DNA of 64,000 bases, from assembly GCF_000317695.1 (NCBI RefSeq), contig NC_019771.1:5198001-5262000 (forward strand), written 5' to 3'. The stretch is from Anabaena cylindrica PCC 7122. Its GTDB lineage: Bacteria; Cyanobacteriota; Cyanobacteriia; Cyanobacteriales; Nostocaceae. Of the stretch, positions 33,721 through 41,104 are shown piece by piece. The notes beneath the pieces were generated by a model. It did no database searches. It was not told where the DNA came from and was given only the letters and a program-made list of their open reading frames with translations. The translations under genes and the position numbers were made by a program. Each line of letters opens with the position of its first letter. The first letter of the stretch is position 1.

Positions 33721-35346
33721 CTATCTTCGTTTCCACCAAATAATAGCCCCTGTTGCCAAACCGATAAAAGGTAAAAGTAATAAAGAAGATATTGTTAATA
33801 GATTTGCTTGGATAGTTGACATGGTGATGCGGCGATTTGTCGGTTCTTTGGGACGAATGGAAAGTGGTTGTTGATCCTGTTGACTCAGCCAAGTTACTGA
33901 GTTGAGGAATACATCTCCATTTAATTGCTGTTGAAATAAGCCATCTGTAGCAAAATCCGAGTTTCCCAATACTACTAAACGTGATTCTTTGGTAGACGCT
34001 ATTGGTGTTGGTGAAGCTGTTGGTGTTGGTGAAACTGTTGGTGTTGGTGAAACTGTTGGTGTTGGTGAAGCTATTGGAGTTGGTGAAGCTGTTGGTGTTG
34101 CTAAATTTCTCTTTAGTGCCACGCCTAAAGTTAGAGGGCCTTTGAGGTCTTTACCTTCATTAAACTCTAAATTTTCACTTTGCTGGTCGCTTTCTGCCCA
34201 ACTGCTGGGATAGGGTTTTGTTCTTAATAGAGGAGTATACTCGATACCTGGAACTGGGGTAACTTCTAAAGGACGAACTAGGGGATAGAAAGAAATACCG
34301 TTACCGAAATCTTTAGTGATGGGATGTTCTCCGTATTCTGTGACTAAAGGTGCAGCAGGCCCAAGTCCTAAGCTTTGTCCAGAATTATCTATAGCTAAAC
34401 GATTATCTAGTTTTACGCCCCAATCTTGCAGCAAACTGTCAATTTTTGGGTCAGTATTGGGGTCAATCATCAGCAATAAGTTACCGCCACGATTAAGATA
34501 CTCTTGTAAAGCTTTGACTTCACTTGGAAATAACTCTCGTTTGGGGCCAGCGACGATAACGACAGCAGCATCTTCAGGTAATTGAGGATTTTCAGCTAAA
34601 TTCAGCGGTGAGGCGGTGAAATTTTTGTCAGTTAAGCCCTGAATTGCTTCTGATACGGCACCTTTACCTGCTGTAAGTTGGTGTTCGCCATGACCTTGGA
34701 GAAAGTAGACTTTAGTGGTGCTGTTGGTGGTGATTTGTTGCAGGCGATTTGTTAGCCTAACTTCTGATAGGCGTTCATTTTCATTTATTGTCTGTACTAA
34801 TTGGCGTTTGTCTACAAATTCTAGATAAACTTCGCCAAAATCTTTGACTCCAAATTTTTCTGCTAGTCCTGGTCTAGCTTGGGGATCAATATATTCAAAT
34901 TTAAAATTGTTACTTTGGCGACTATAATTTTCTAGTAATTCTTGGTCTTGATAATTTTGCTCTCTGGTAAATACCCAGACTTTAGCCGTTTGTGGTAGGG
35001 TACGCACTAATTCTTTAGATTGGGGGGCGAGGGTAAATAACTGAGTTTCTGTTAAGTCTGCCCGGAGGTGGTAGCGAGTACTTAAAAAGTTAATTAGTCC
35101 TAATATTGTTAATACTGCGAAAGTGGCGATAATGGCGTTTGTACCTGCTTGGGTAGAACGCTGCTGCCACCATTTACTCTGTCGGTTTTGTACTACTATC
35201 CAGATACCGCAGATAACAATACCAGAAGTTAGTAATATTAAAGGTAATAATTTCCATTTGTCTGATAAAAGTGCGATTGCTAAACCAGCTGCAATCAGGA
35301 ATGGACCTAGTAAAAATATAAGTTTCCAAGGTTTCTTTTTAATCAT
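33721..35346 (-). CDS. GldG family ABC-associated protein
   Basis: This 541-residue protein has two N-terminal helices (about 10-52), a further helix near 70-90, a large exported ABC_transp_aux/GldG domain (FTREQNYQDQELLENYSRQS region, VYFLQGHGEHQL, GGNLLLMIDPNTDPKIDSLLQDWG by its core LLLMIDPNTDP), and one C-terminal helix. Near residue 415-450 a Ser-Pro-Thr linker is made of an 18-bp tandem repeat. In Bacteroidetes GldG is part of the gliding GldAFG ABC system; in cyanobacteria related sets have no proven substrate. The permease and ATPase genes are directly upstream in the operon. Confidence 0.9.
   Translation of the reverse strand: MIKKKPWKLIFLLGPFLIAAGLAIALLSDKWKLLPLILLTSGIVICGIWIVVQNRQSKWWQQRSTQAGTNAIIATFAVLTILGLINFLSTRYHLRADLTETQLFTLAPQSKELVRTLPQTAKVWVFTREQNYQDQELLENYSRQSNNFKFEYIDPQARPGLAEKFGVKDFGEVYLEFVDKRQLVQTINENERLSEVRLTNRLQQITTNSTTKVYFLQGHGEHQLTAGKGAVSEAIQGLTDKNFTASPLNLAENPQLPEDAAVVIVAGPKRELFPSEVKALQEYLNRGGNLLLMIDPNTDPKIDSLLQDWGVKLDNRLAIDNSGQSLGLGPAAPLVTEYGEHPITKDFGNGISFYPLVRPLEVTPVPGIEYTPLLRTKPYPSSWAESDQQSENLEFNEGKDLKGPLTLGVALKRNLATPTASPTPIASPTPTVSPTPTVSPTPTASPTPIASTKESRLVVLGNSDFATDGLFQQQLNGDVFLNSVTWLSQQDQQPLSIRPKEPTNRRITMSTIQANLLTISSLLLLPFIGLATGAIIWWKRR
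34001..34102. repeat. 18-bp coding tandem repeat in the GldG-like gene
   Basis: About 5.7 copies of an 18-bp unit (minus strand, encoding TP-TASPTP/IASPTP/TVSPTP variants) form a flexible linker. Units differ at one or two bases and keep the frame. Confidence 0.9.
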
Positions 35347-35418
35347 TAGAGACTGGGTAATTGGTAATTGGTATTTGATATTTGATATTTCTCCCCTGCG
35401 CCCTGACCCTTGCTTCTT

Positions 35419-36231
35419 CTAACGGCGTTGGAAGCGGAGTGCGTCGATTGATTGGGCTGTGAGAAAGATGCCTAAGATGATGTAACTGGCAAATACTATC
35501 AAGCTGCTGGTGTCGAAAATGCCTTGAATTAAGGTGTTGTAATGTTTTAGTAAGGATATATGACCTAAAGCTAAACCTATTGGTCCGGGGATGGTTTTGG
35601 CGATTACATCAATAAATAACAGTAATATAATGACTCCGAAGCTGAGGACAGCTGATAAAAGTGTGCTGTCTGTGAGTGAGGAAATAAACATTCCTATGGA
35701 TAAAATTGCTGCGGCTAGTAAGATTAATCCTAAATGACCGAGTAAGGGGATGATGGGTGACATAGGGGGATTTGAACTGCTAAGTGCGATCGCTTCAAAT
35801 CCGAGTAAAGGTAAAATCAATGTTGTGAAAAACGTTAGCACTCCTAATAATTTACCCACCGCTACAGCCCAGTTAGTGACTGGTGATGTGGCTAATAATT
35901 CTAATGTTCCCCGCTTGCGTTCTTCGGCATATAATCCCATGGACAAAATTGGCAGAATAAACAGCAATAACCAGCCCATGCGGTCTAAAAATGCCCGCAC
36001 AAATTCGTAAGGAACGTCTATTGGTGGTACTGGTACACCTATTTGTTGTCCTTGGATGTCATAAGCGGCGACTGTGGGCAAAATTCCACCAGGCCCTAAT
36101 AAAATCATCACGAAGAATAAGCCGGCAATAAACCAAAAAATGCCAGCAATAGCATAGGCCAAAGGAGATACAAAATAACTTTGTAACTCCCGGCGATAAA
36201 TGGCAATAATATTAGCCAGAACAATACCCAT
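35419..36231 (-). CDS. GldF-type ABC-2 permease
   Basis: This 270-residue membrane protein has six predicted helices and the ABC-2 permease pattern (IYRRELQSYFVSPLAYAIAG at the N-terminus, then GLYAEERKRGTLELLATSPVTNWAVAVGK, core EERKRGTLELLATSP). That cytosolic motif is typical of ABC-2 permeases of the GldF/NosY type. Its ATG follows the ATPase stop codon with no gap, so the two are translated together. It would form the membrane channel of the Gld-like transporter; the substrate is unknown. Confidence 0.92.
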   Translation of the reverse strand: MGIVLANIIAIYRRELQSYFVSPLAYAIAGIFWFIAGLFFVMILLGPGGILPTVAAYDIQGQQIGVPVPPIDVPYEFVRAFLDRMGWLLLFILPILSMGLYAEERKRGTLELLATSPVTNWAVAVGKLLGVLTFFTTLILPLLGFEAIALSSSNPPMSPIIPLLGHLGLILLAAAILSIGMFISSLTDSTLLSAVLSFGVIILLLFIDVIAKTIPGPIGLALGHISLLKHYNTLIQGIFDTSSLIVFASYIILGIFLTAQSIDALRFQRR

Positions 36232-37224
36232 CTATGCGGCTTCTCCTTCTGTGGCTGCTGAGTCTGCTTCAGGTAGCAAATTTTTTTCCTCTGTAGTCAG
36301 TTGCAAAAACACATCTTCTAGGGTAGCGCTGACTCGTCGCATTTCATATAAACTGAATCCGCCCCGAATCAAAGCCGCCGCGATATTCTGCCCTGGTTCC
36401 GTTCCTGGTTGAGATATTACCCGCAGGTGGGCGCGGTTTTGGGTCTTATAACTTGTCGGCATTGATTCTACCAAAATCACATTTGATATATTTTGCAATA
36501 CCTGTTTTGCTAGACTTACTTCTCCTGCAATTTCTAATTCATATCCAGAACCATCTGTCAATTGTGTCATCAGATTTTCTGGTGTGTTAGTAGCTACGAC
36601 TCTACCGCCATTGATAATAGCAACGCGGTTACAAGTCATGCTCACTTCTGGAAGAATATGGGTTGAGAGAATAATTGTGTGCGTTCCGGCTAAACTTTTG
36701 ATTAAATTTCGGACTTCAATTATTTGTCGGGGGTCAAGTCCTACTGTTGGTTCATCAAGAATAATTGCTGGGGGGTCGTGAACTATAGCTTGGGCAATAC
36801 CAACTCTTTGACGATAACCTTTGGAAAGTTTGCGAATTATGACTTGGCGTTTTTCCTGTAAATTGCAGCGTTGCATAGCGGCTTGGACTTTTTGAGAGCG
36901 ATCGCCTGACGATACTCCCTTAATTCGAGCTACAAAGTGCAGAAATCCCTCAACCGTCATTTCGGGGTATAACGGTGGTGTTTCCGGTAAATAGCCAATT
37001 TTCTGTCGGACTGCGAGGGAATTTTCTTGGACATCATAACCTGCAATTTTGGCTGTACCTCTGGTTGCGGGTAAATAGCCGGCTAAAATCCGCATAGTCG
37101 TAGTTTTACCAGCGCCATTTGGCCCTAATAAACCTAAGATTTCCCCTGGTTCTACACTAAAGGACACATCTGTGATGGCTGAGGTAGAACCGTATATTTT
37201 ACTGAGATGTTCAACTTCTATCAC
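36232..37224 (-). CDS. GldA-type ABC transporter ATPase
   Basis: This 330-residue ATPase has Walker A GLLGPNGAGKTTTMRIL (about 33-49), Q-loop GYLPETPPLYPEMTV, signature LSKGYRQRVGIAQA, Walker B AIILDEPTVGLDP and switch His in LSTHILPE. The variant signature LSKGYRQR is typical of the GldA/CcmA-like exporter ATPases. A C-terminal domain of about 90 residues extends beyond the ATPase core. It heads the operon ATPase, permease, GldG-like, DUF4340, purU. Confidence 0.92.
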   Translation of the reverse strand: MIEVEHLSKIYGSTSAITDVSFSVEPGEILGLLGPNGAGKTTTMRILAGYLPATRGTAKIAGYDVQENSLAVRQKIGYLPETPPLYPEMTVEGFLHFVARIKGVSSGDRSQKVQAAMQRCNLQEKRQVIIRKLSKGYRQRVGIAQAIVHDPPAIILDEPTVGLDPRQIIEVRNLIKSLAGTHTIILSTHILPEVSMTCNRVAIINGGRVVATNTPENLMTQLTDGSGYELEIAGEVSLAKQVLQNISNVILVESMPTSYKTQNRAHLRVISQPGTEPGQNIAAALIRGGFSLYEMRRVSATLEDVFLQLTTEEKNLLPEADSAATEGEAA

Positions 37225-37383
37225 TGATTTTAGGGATTTAAGGATGATACGGAATTGAGGATCTTATTTAAAGAAGTGATTAACTGATGACAAGAACATA
37301 ATAAACTACTGCTGTGAAATCCTTAAATCCTTACCAATCTGTGATTCAGACTAAAAAGATATGGTGATAAAAAACTAAAATAT

Positions 37384-37530
37384 TTAGATACTACGGAGAA
37401 AATTATTGGTGCTGCCTTTGAGGTGCATAAGTTTTTGGTTAATTTATCAAAAAGCGATCGCATATGCATATGAAATGAGTAAAGTCAGGTTAACTTTTGC
37501 CCGCGAGATAGAACAGTATATCTTTAATCC
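37384..37530 (+). pseudogene. GxxExxY family protein remnant
   Basis: One frame from 37384 reads LDTTEKIIGAAFEVHKFL, the start of a GxxExxY protein (IIGAAFEVHK motif), then meets a stop. A second frame, starting near 37448, continues as KAIAYAYEMSKVRLTFAREIEQ, which matches the next part of the family (YE..A...E....GL...). The GFLE-VYE segment between is deleted and the frame is shifted. The gene is clearly dead. Confidence 0.7.
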
Positions 37531-37532
37531 AA

Positions 37533-37575
37533 ATTTCCGTGTCATCCTTATAATCCGTGATTATGGTTGTTGTTA
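37533..37575 (+). repeat. Dispersed repeat, copy 1 (ATCCGTGATTATGGTTG type)
   Basis: This stretch shares ATTTCCGTGTCATCC and ATAATCCGTGATTATGGTTG with 37775-37825; copy 1 lacks about 8 bp in the middle. Copy 2 spans the start codon of the SLH protein gene. Confidence 0.85.
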
Positions 37576-37774
37576 AACTCCGTCTAAGGAGAAAGCTGTA
37601 GTTTTTTCTACAGGAAAATCTCCAGTTCTCAAGATGGATGGGTTATGTAGCAATTCCCAAGCTCATGAAATACACCCCACCCGCGCTATCGCGCCTTACC
37701 AAGGGGAGGGTTGGGGAGGGGTAATTTTGTATATCACGCTTAGTGGGAAACGCTATATATTAAGTTTCATCCGT

Positions 37775-37825
37775 ATTTCCGTGTCATCCTTTAATCCCTA
37801 TAATCCGTGATTATGGTTGTTGTTA
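37775..37825 (+). repeat. Dispersed repeat, copy 2, overlapping the SLH gene start
   Basis: Second copy of the repeat at 37533-37575. It supplies the GTG (37807) and ATG (37813) start candidates and the first codons (Met-Val-Val-Val) of the downstream gene. Confidence 0.85.
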
Positions 37826-39885
37826 CATTCCATGTAAATCCCGTGACGGGAAATGATACTAATTCAGGTTCCCGTTCCAATCCGTTTAAAAGTATTACCC
37901 GTGCATTAAAAGTTATTAAATCACCCGGAATTATTCAACTAGGAATTGGGACATACGGTGTTGCTAGTGGCGAAATTTTTCCTCTCATCATTCCTGCGGG
38001 GATGTTGGTGGTGGGTAACGAAGCTAATAAAGGTGAAAAAATTATCATTTCTGGAAGTGGGGAATATCAAAGTCCTAGCTTTGGTATGCAAAATATCACC
38101 CTCTTATTGCTAGGTGATGCCAGTTTGTTGGGTGTGACTGTGACTAATTCCATTGCTAAAGGTACTGGTATTTGGATTGAGTCAACAGCACCGACATTGG
38201 CTAATAATACTTTCAGCAAATGTGGACGGGAGGGAATATTTACAACAGGTAATGCCAAACCAGCAATTTTAGATAATCTGTTTGTAGAAAATGCTGCCAG
38301 TGGGTTAATGATGGCGCGGAATAGCAAAGGTGAAGTGTTGCGGAATGTGTTTCAAAAAAACCCTCTGGGCATAGCCATTAGTGACTTTGCCGCCCCCCTA
38401 GTGGCAAATAATCAGTTGTCAGAAAACCGAATGGCGATCGCTCTTTCTCGTGATGCTAGACCGGTGCTGCGACGCAATCTGATTACCAAAAATACCCAAG
38501 GCGGTCTGTTAATTAATGGTAATGCAGTTCCTAATTTAGGCAGCACCCAAGATCCGGCTGATAACATTTTTCGAGATCAGGGTGAATTTGATGTGCAGAA
38601 TTTATCCTCACAAAAGTTAATTTCTGTAGGTAATCAGTTAAATTCTACCCAGGTGAAGGGTTTGATAGAATTTATCGCTGCCACAGCCGATACTCCCAGT
38701 CAAGTAGGAATTAGTACTAGTTTTACTGATTTAGATGGACATTGGGCCGCAGCTTTTGTACAAGCTTTGGTGAACAAAGGTTTTATTAGTGGCTTTCCCG
38801 ATGGCACTTTTCAACCATCCACACCAATTACCCGCGCTCAATATGCTGCCCTCATTACCAAAACTTTTAAACTACCTGCTAGTAATCAACTCAATAGATT
38901 TAAAGATGTCAAAACTGACTTTTGGGCAGCCGCAGTCATAGCCAGTGCATCTGAACAAGGTTTTTTGAGTGGCTTTCCCGATGGCTCATTTCGATCAGGG
39001 CAAAATTTAACTAAAGTTCAGGCTATAGTTTCCATTGTCAATGGCTTGAAATTTAGCGGTGGTAATCCAAATGGATTAACAGTGTATAGCGATCGCGCTC
39101 AAATTCCCAGTTATGCTATTAATGCCGTGACTATGGCTACCCAAAAACTTTTAGTAGTCAATTATCCCCAACCAGAACTACTAGAACCATTACGAGAAAT
39201 TACCCGTGCTGAGGTAGCAGCATTAATTTATCAAGCATTAGTTGCTAGAGGTGAGATTGAAGCTATACCTTCTCCCTACATTGTGCAACCAGAAACCGAG
39301 ATTCCTTCCTTTTCTGATTTAGTGGGACATTGGGCAGAACCATTTATCCGGGCTTTAGTGAGTATGAACATCACTCAAGGTTTTGCTGATGGCAGCTACC
39401 AACCAGATAAACCCATGACTCGCGCTCAATATACAGCTTTAATAGCGGCTGCTTTTAACCCTACACCCAAACGCTCGGCCACAGAATTTACTGATGTACC
39501 TGCCAGTTTTTGGGCGGCCAGCGCCATTCAAAAAGCAGCCAGTGGTGGTTTCGTAGGTGGATTTAGCGATCGCACTTTTCGTCCTGATCAAAATGTTCAA
39601 CGACTACAGGTGATGGTTTCTTTGGTGAATGGACTGGGACTGCCCGCAGCCGATAGTAGTATTTTAATTGTTTACACAGATAAAAAATCTATTCCCGAAT
39701 ATGCCCAAACTGCGATCGCTACTGCCACAGCACAGAAAATAGTGGTCAATTATCCAGACCCCAAATTGCTTGCACCCACACGAGATGCCACACGCGCCGA
39801 AGTTGCAGCTATGATTTATCAGGCGCTGGTTGCCCTCCAGCGTACTAAATCCATTAATTCACCTTACATAGTAATCAAAAATTAG
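37813..39885 (+). CDS. Beta-helix (DUF1565) protein with six SLH motifs
   Basis: This protein of about 690 residues has an N-terminal DUF1565 right-handed beta-helix domain (about 5-270; VNPVTGNDTNSGSRSNPFKSI, core NPVTGNDTNSGS, and repeated N-x-A-x-P turns) and two tandem S-layer homology triplets (about 300-465 and 495-665). SLH motifs are recognisable as FTDLDGHWAAAFVQALV, GFPDGTFQP and TRAQYAALI. SLH domains normally bind cell-wall polymers, so a cell-surface role is likely. No signal peptide is visible: the beta-helix begins almost at residue 1. A GTG at 37807 is the alternative start. The N-terminal half is a paralogue of the protein at 41101-42699. Confidence 0.88.
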   Translation: MVVVTFHVNPVTGNDTNSGSRSNPFKSITRALKVIKSPGIIQLGIGTYGVASGEIFPLIIPAGMLVVGNEANKGEKIIISGSGEYQSPSFGMQNITLLLLGDASLLGVTVTNSIAKGTGIWIESTAPTLANNTFSKCGREGIFTTGNAKPAILDNLFVENAASGLMMARNSKGEVLRNVFQKNPLGIAISDFAAPLVANNQLSENRMAIALSRDARPVLRRNLITKNTQGGLLINGNAVPNLGSTQDPADNIFRDQGEFDVQNLSSQKLISVGNQLNSTQVKGLIEFIAATADTPSQVGISTSFTDLDGHWAAAFVQALVNKGFISGFPDGTFQPSTPITRAQYAALITKTFKLPASNQLNRFKDVKTDFWAAAVIASASEQGFLSGFPDGSFRSGQNLTKVQAIVSIVNGLKFSGGNPNGLTVYSDRAQIPSYAINAVTMATQKLLVVNYPQPELLEPLREITRAEVAALIYQALVARGEIEAIPSPYIVQPETEIPSFSDLVGHWAEPFIRALVSMNITQGFADGSYQPDKPMTRAQYTALIAAAFNPTPKRSATEFTDVPASFWAASAIQKAASGGFVGGFSDRTFRPDQNVQRLQVMVSLVNGLGLPAADSSILIVYTDKKSIPEYAQTAIATATAQKIVVNYPDPKLLAPTRDATRAEVAAMIYQALVALQRTKSINSPYIVIKN

Positions 39886-39953
39886 GGGGCAGGGGAGCAG
39901 TGGGGCAGTGGGGCAGGGGAGCAGGGGAGCAGGGGAGCAGGGGAGCAGGGGGA
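39884..39953. repeat. CAGGGGAG (8-bp) tandem array
   Basis: About five copies of an 8-bp unit (CAGGGGAG), preceded by related GGGGCAGT units, directly after the SLH gene stop. The 8-bp period differs from the usual 7-bp arrays in this window. Confidence 0.85.
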
Positions 39954-40203
39954 AAGATAAATTACCAATTATCAATTACCAATCACCCATTACCAAAGTA
40001 GATACTGAGTACATATAATGTTAAATTTGTCTAGAACTGGAGTTCTACTCTATTATTTTGCATAATAGCGATTGACAAGTAGAATGAAAAACACTGCCTA
40101 TTAAATTTGCGGCTGATGAAAAAACTTTCATGTAGCTAAAAAGACGTTAGGCTAGATGCGATGGGTGAAAAATTTATACCTATTGCCTGGAACTAAAAGC
40201 CCC

Positions 40204-40887
40204 ATGCTAACAACAGCCCCAGAAACCTCAACTGAATTGACAGCGAACTTATTAGTTCACTATAGTTTTGACCTCAATGGGTACAGTGCCAGTGAGTTAA
40301 TTAACCGTTGGCGATCCGATTACCCGGTTAATTGGCTACATATGGCAGTAATTGAAGCTCTGTATCAGGGACGTTATAAAGCGATCTCAGTACAACAAAT
40401 TTTAAACTTCTGGCTGCGACGAGGTCAGGTTATTTATCATTTCAATATGGAATTTGAGCGCTTGATTTGCAGCAAATTCCCCGAAAAATTAACTAAGATG
40501 TCTCCACCCGTATTACCATCTATCCCATCGCCTGTACCAATTGAGCCAGTCAAAAAACATCATTTATTACCTGCTCATAGAAATAATTACCAAGAGAGTC
40601 ACACTGCATCCGGATACCCAACCAATAATGAGGAGGAAGGACGTGTGTTAACATCTCCCTCATTTAAAGTTGCTACCGATACTAGTAAGAGACATTTAGC
40701 CGCGTCTGTTAGCCAAAGGCTGATAGCTCAAGGAAGTTTGATCCCCAAACAACTGCCAAAACTGCTGCCAGGAAGTGCCAATCATCCACCCATTGGACAG
40801 TTTACCCCGCAAAGGAGCGATCGCTCAGAATCATTCACATCCAAGCTCAGAGCGATGACTGATGAAGAACCTGAATTTGCAGTGTAA
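40204..40887 (+). CDS. Hypothetical protein with conserved-looking N-terminal domain
   Basis: The frame begins at 40156, but the ATG at 40204 (MLTTAPETSTELT) is a plausible start. The N-terminal part (about 10-90 from there) is compact and helical (YSASELINRWRSDYPVNWLHMAVIEALYQGRYKAISVQQIL, core NWLHMAVIEALYQGRYKA), and the rest is Pro/Ser-rich and probably disordered. The helical part looks like a small DNA- or protein-binding domain, but I cannot name the family. It is monocistronic. Confidence 0.65.
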   Translation: MLTTAPETSTELTANLLVHYSFDLNGYSASELINRWRSDYPVNWLHMAVIEALYQGRYKAISVQQILNFWLRRGQVIYHFNMEFERLICSKFPEKLTKMSPPVLPSIPSPVPIEPVKKHHLLPAHRNNYQESHTASGYPTNNEEEGRVLTSPSFKVATDTSKRHLAASVSQRLIAQGSLIPKQLPKLLPGSANHPPIGQFTPQRSDRSESFTSKLRAMTDEEPEFAV

Positions 40888-40892
40888 TTTAT

Positions 40893-40917
40893 GAGTACCG
40901 AGTACCGAGTACCGAGT
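40893..40917. repeat. GAGTACC heptamers
   Basis: Three to four GAGTACC units immediately left of the twin-hairpin element. Confidence 0.8.
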
Positions 40918-41029
40918 ATCTCGTTCCCAGTCTCTGACTGGGAATGCTATTATGTAGGCTCCGCCTTCATTTGTTAGTAAAGGCAGAGTCTTGAGAATTC
41001 ATTCCCATACTCTGTATGGGAACGAGATA
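40917..41029. mobile_element. 113-bp twin-hairpin element with 13-bp TIRs
   Basis: Perfect 13-bp inverted ends TATCTCGTTCCCA (40917-40929) and TGGGAACGAGATA (41017-41029). Each end also forms its own hairpin with a TCT loop: TTCCCAGTC/GACTGGGAA on the left and TTCCCATAC/GTATGGGAA on the right. The two stems differ at paired positions so that pairing is kept. A partial reverse-orientation copy lies at 47819-47870. REP/MITE-like; no coding capacity. Confidence 0.8.
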
Positions 41030-41034
41030 ATTAC

Positions 41035-41104
41035 GGATTACGAATTACGAATTACGAATTACGAATTACGAATTACGAATTACGAATTACGAATTACGAA
41101 TTAA
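41035..41104. repeat. STRR array (GAATTAC)8-9
   Basis: One variant (GGATTAC) and eight perfect GAATTAC units, ending in GAATTAA. The stop codon of the minus-strand DUF1565 gene (41101-41103) lies inside the last partial unit. Confidence 0.95.

Larger units (their letters stand above)
37225..37806. other. Intergenic region with gene remnant and direct repeats
   Basis: This 582-bp region between divergent genes contains a GxxExxY gene remnant (37384-37530), two copies of an about 45-bp direct repeat (37533-37575 and 37775-37825), a CTGTAG-TTTTTT-CTACAG hairpin (core of 37588-37623) and a GGGGAGGGTTGGGGAGGGG tract (about 37700-37720) typical of dispersed cyanobacterial repeats. Confidence 0.7.
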
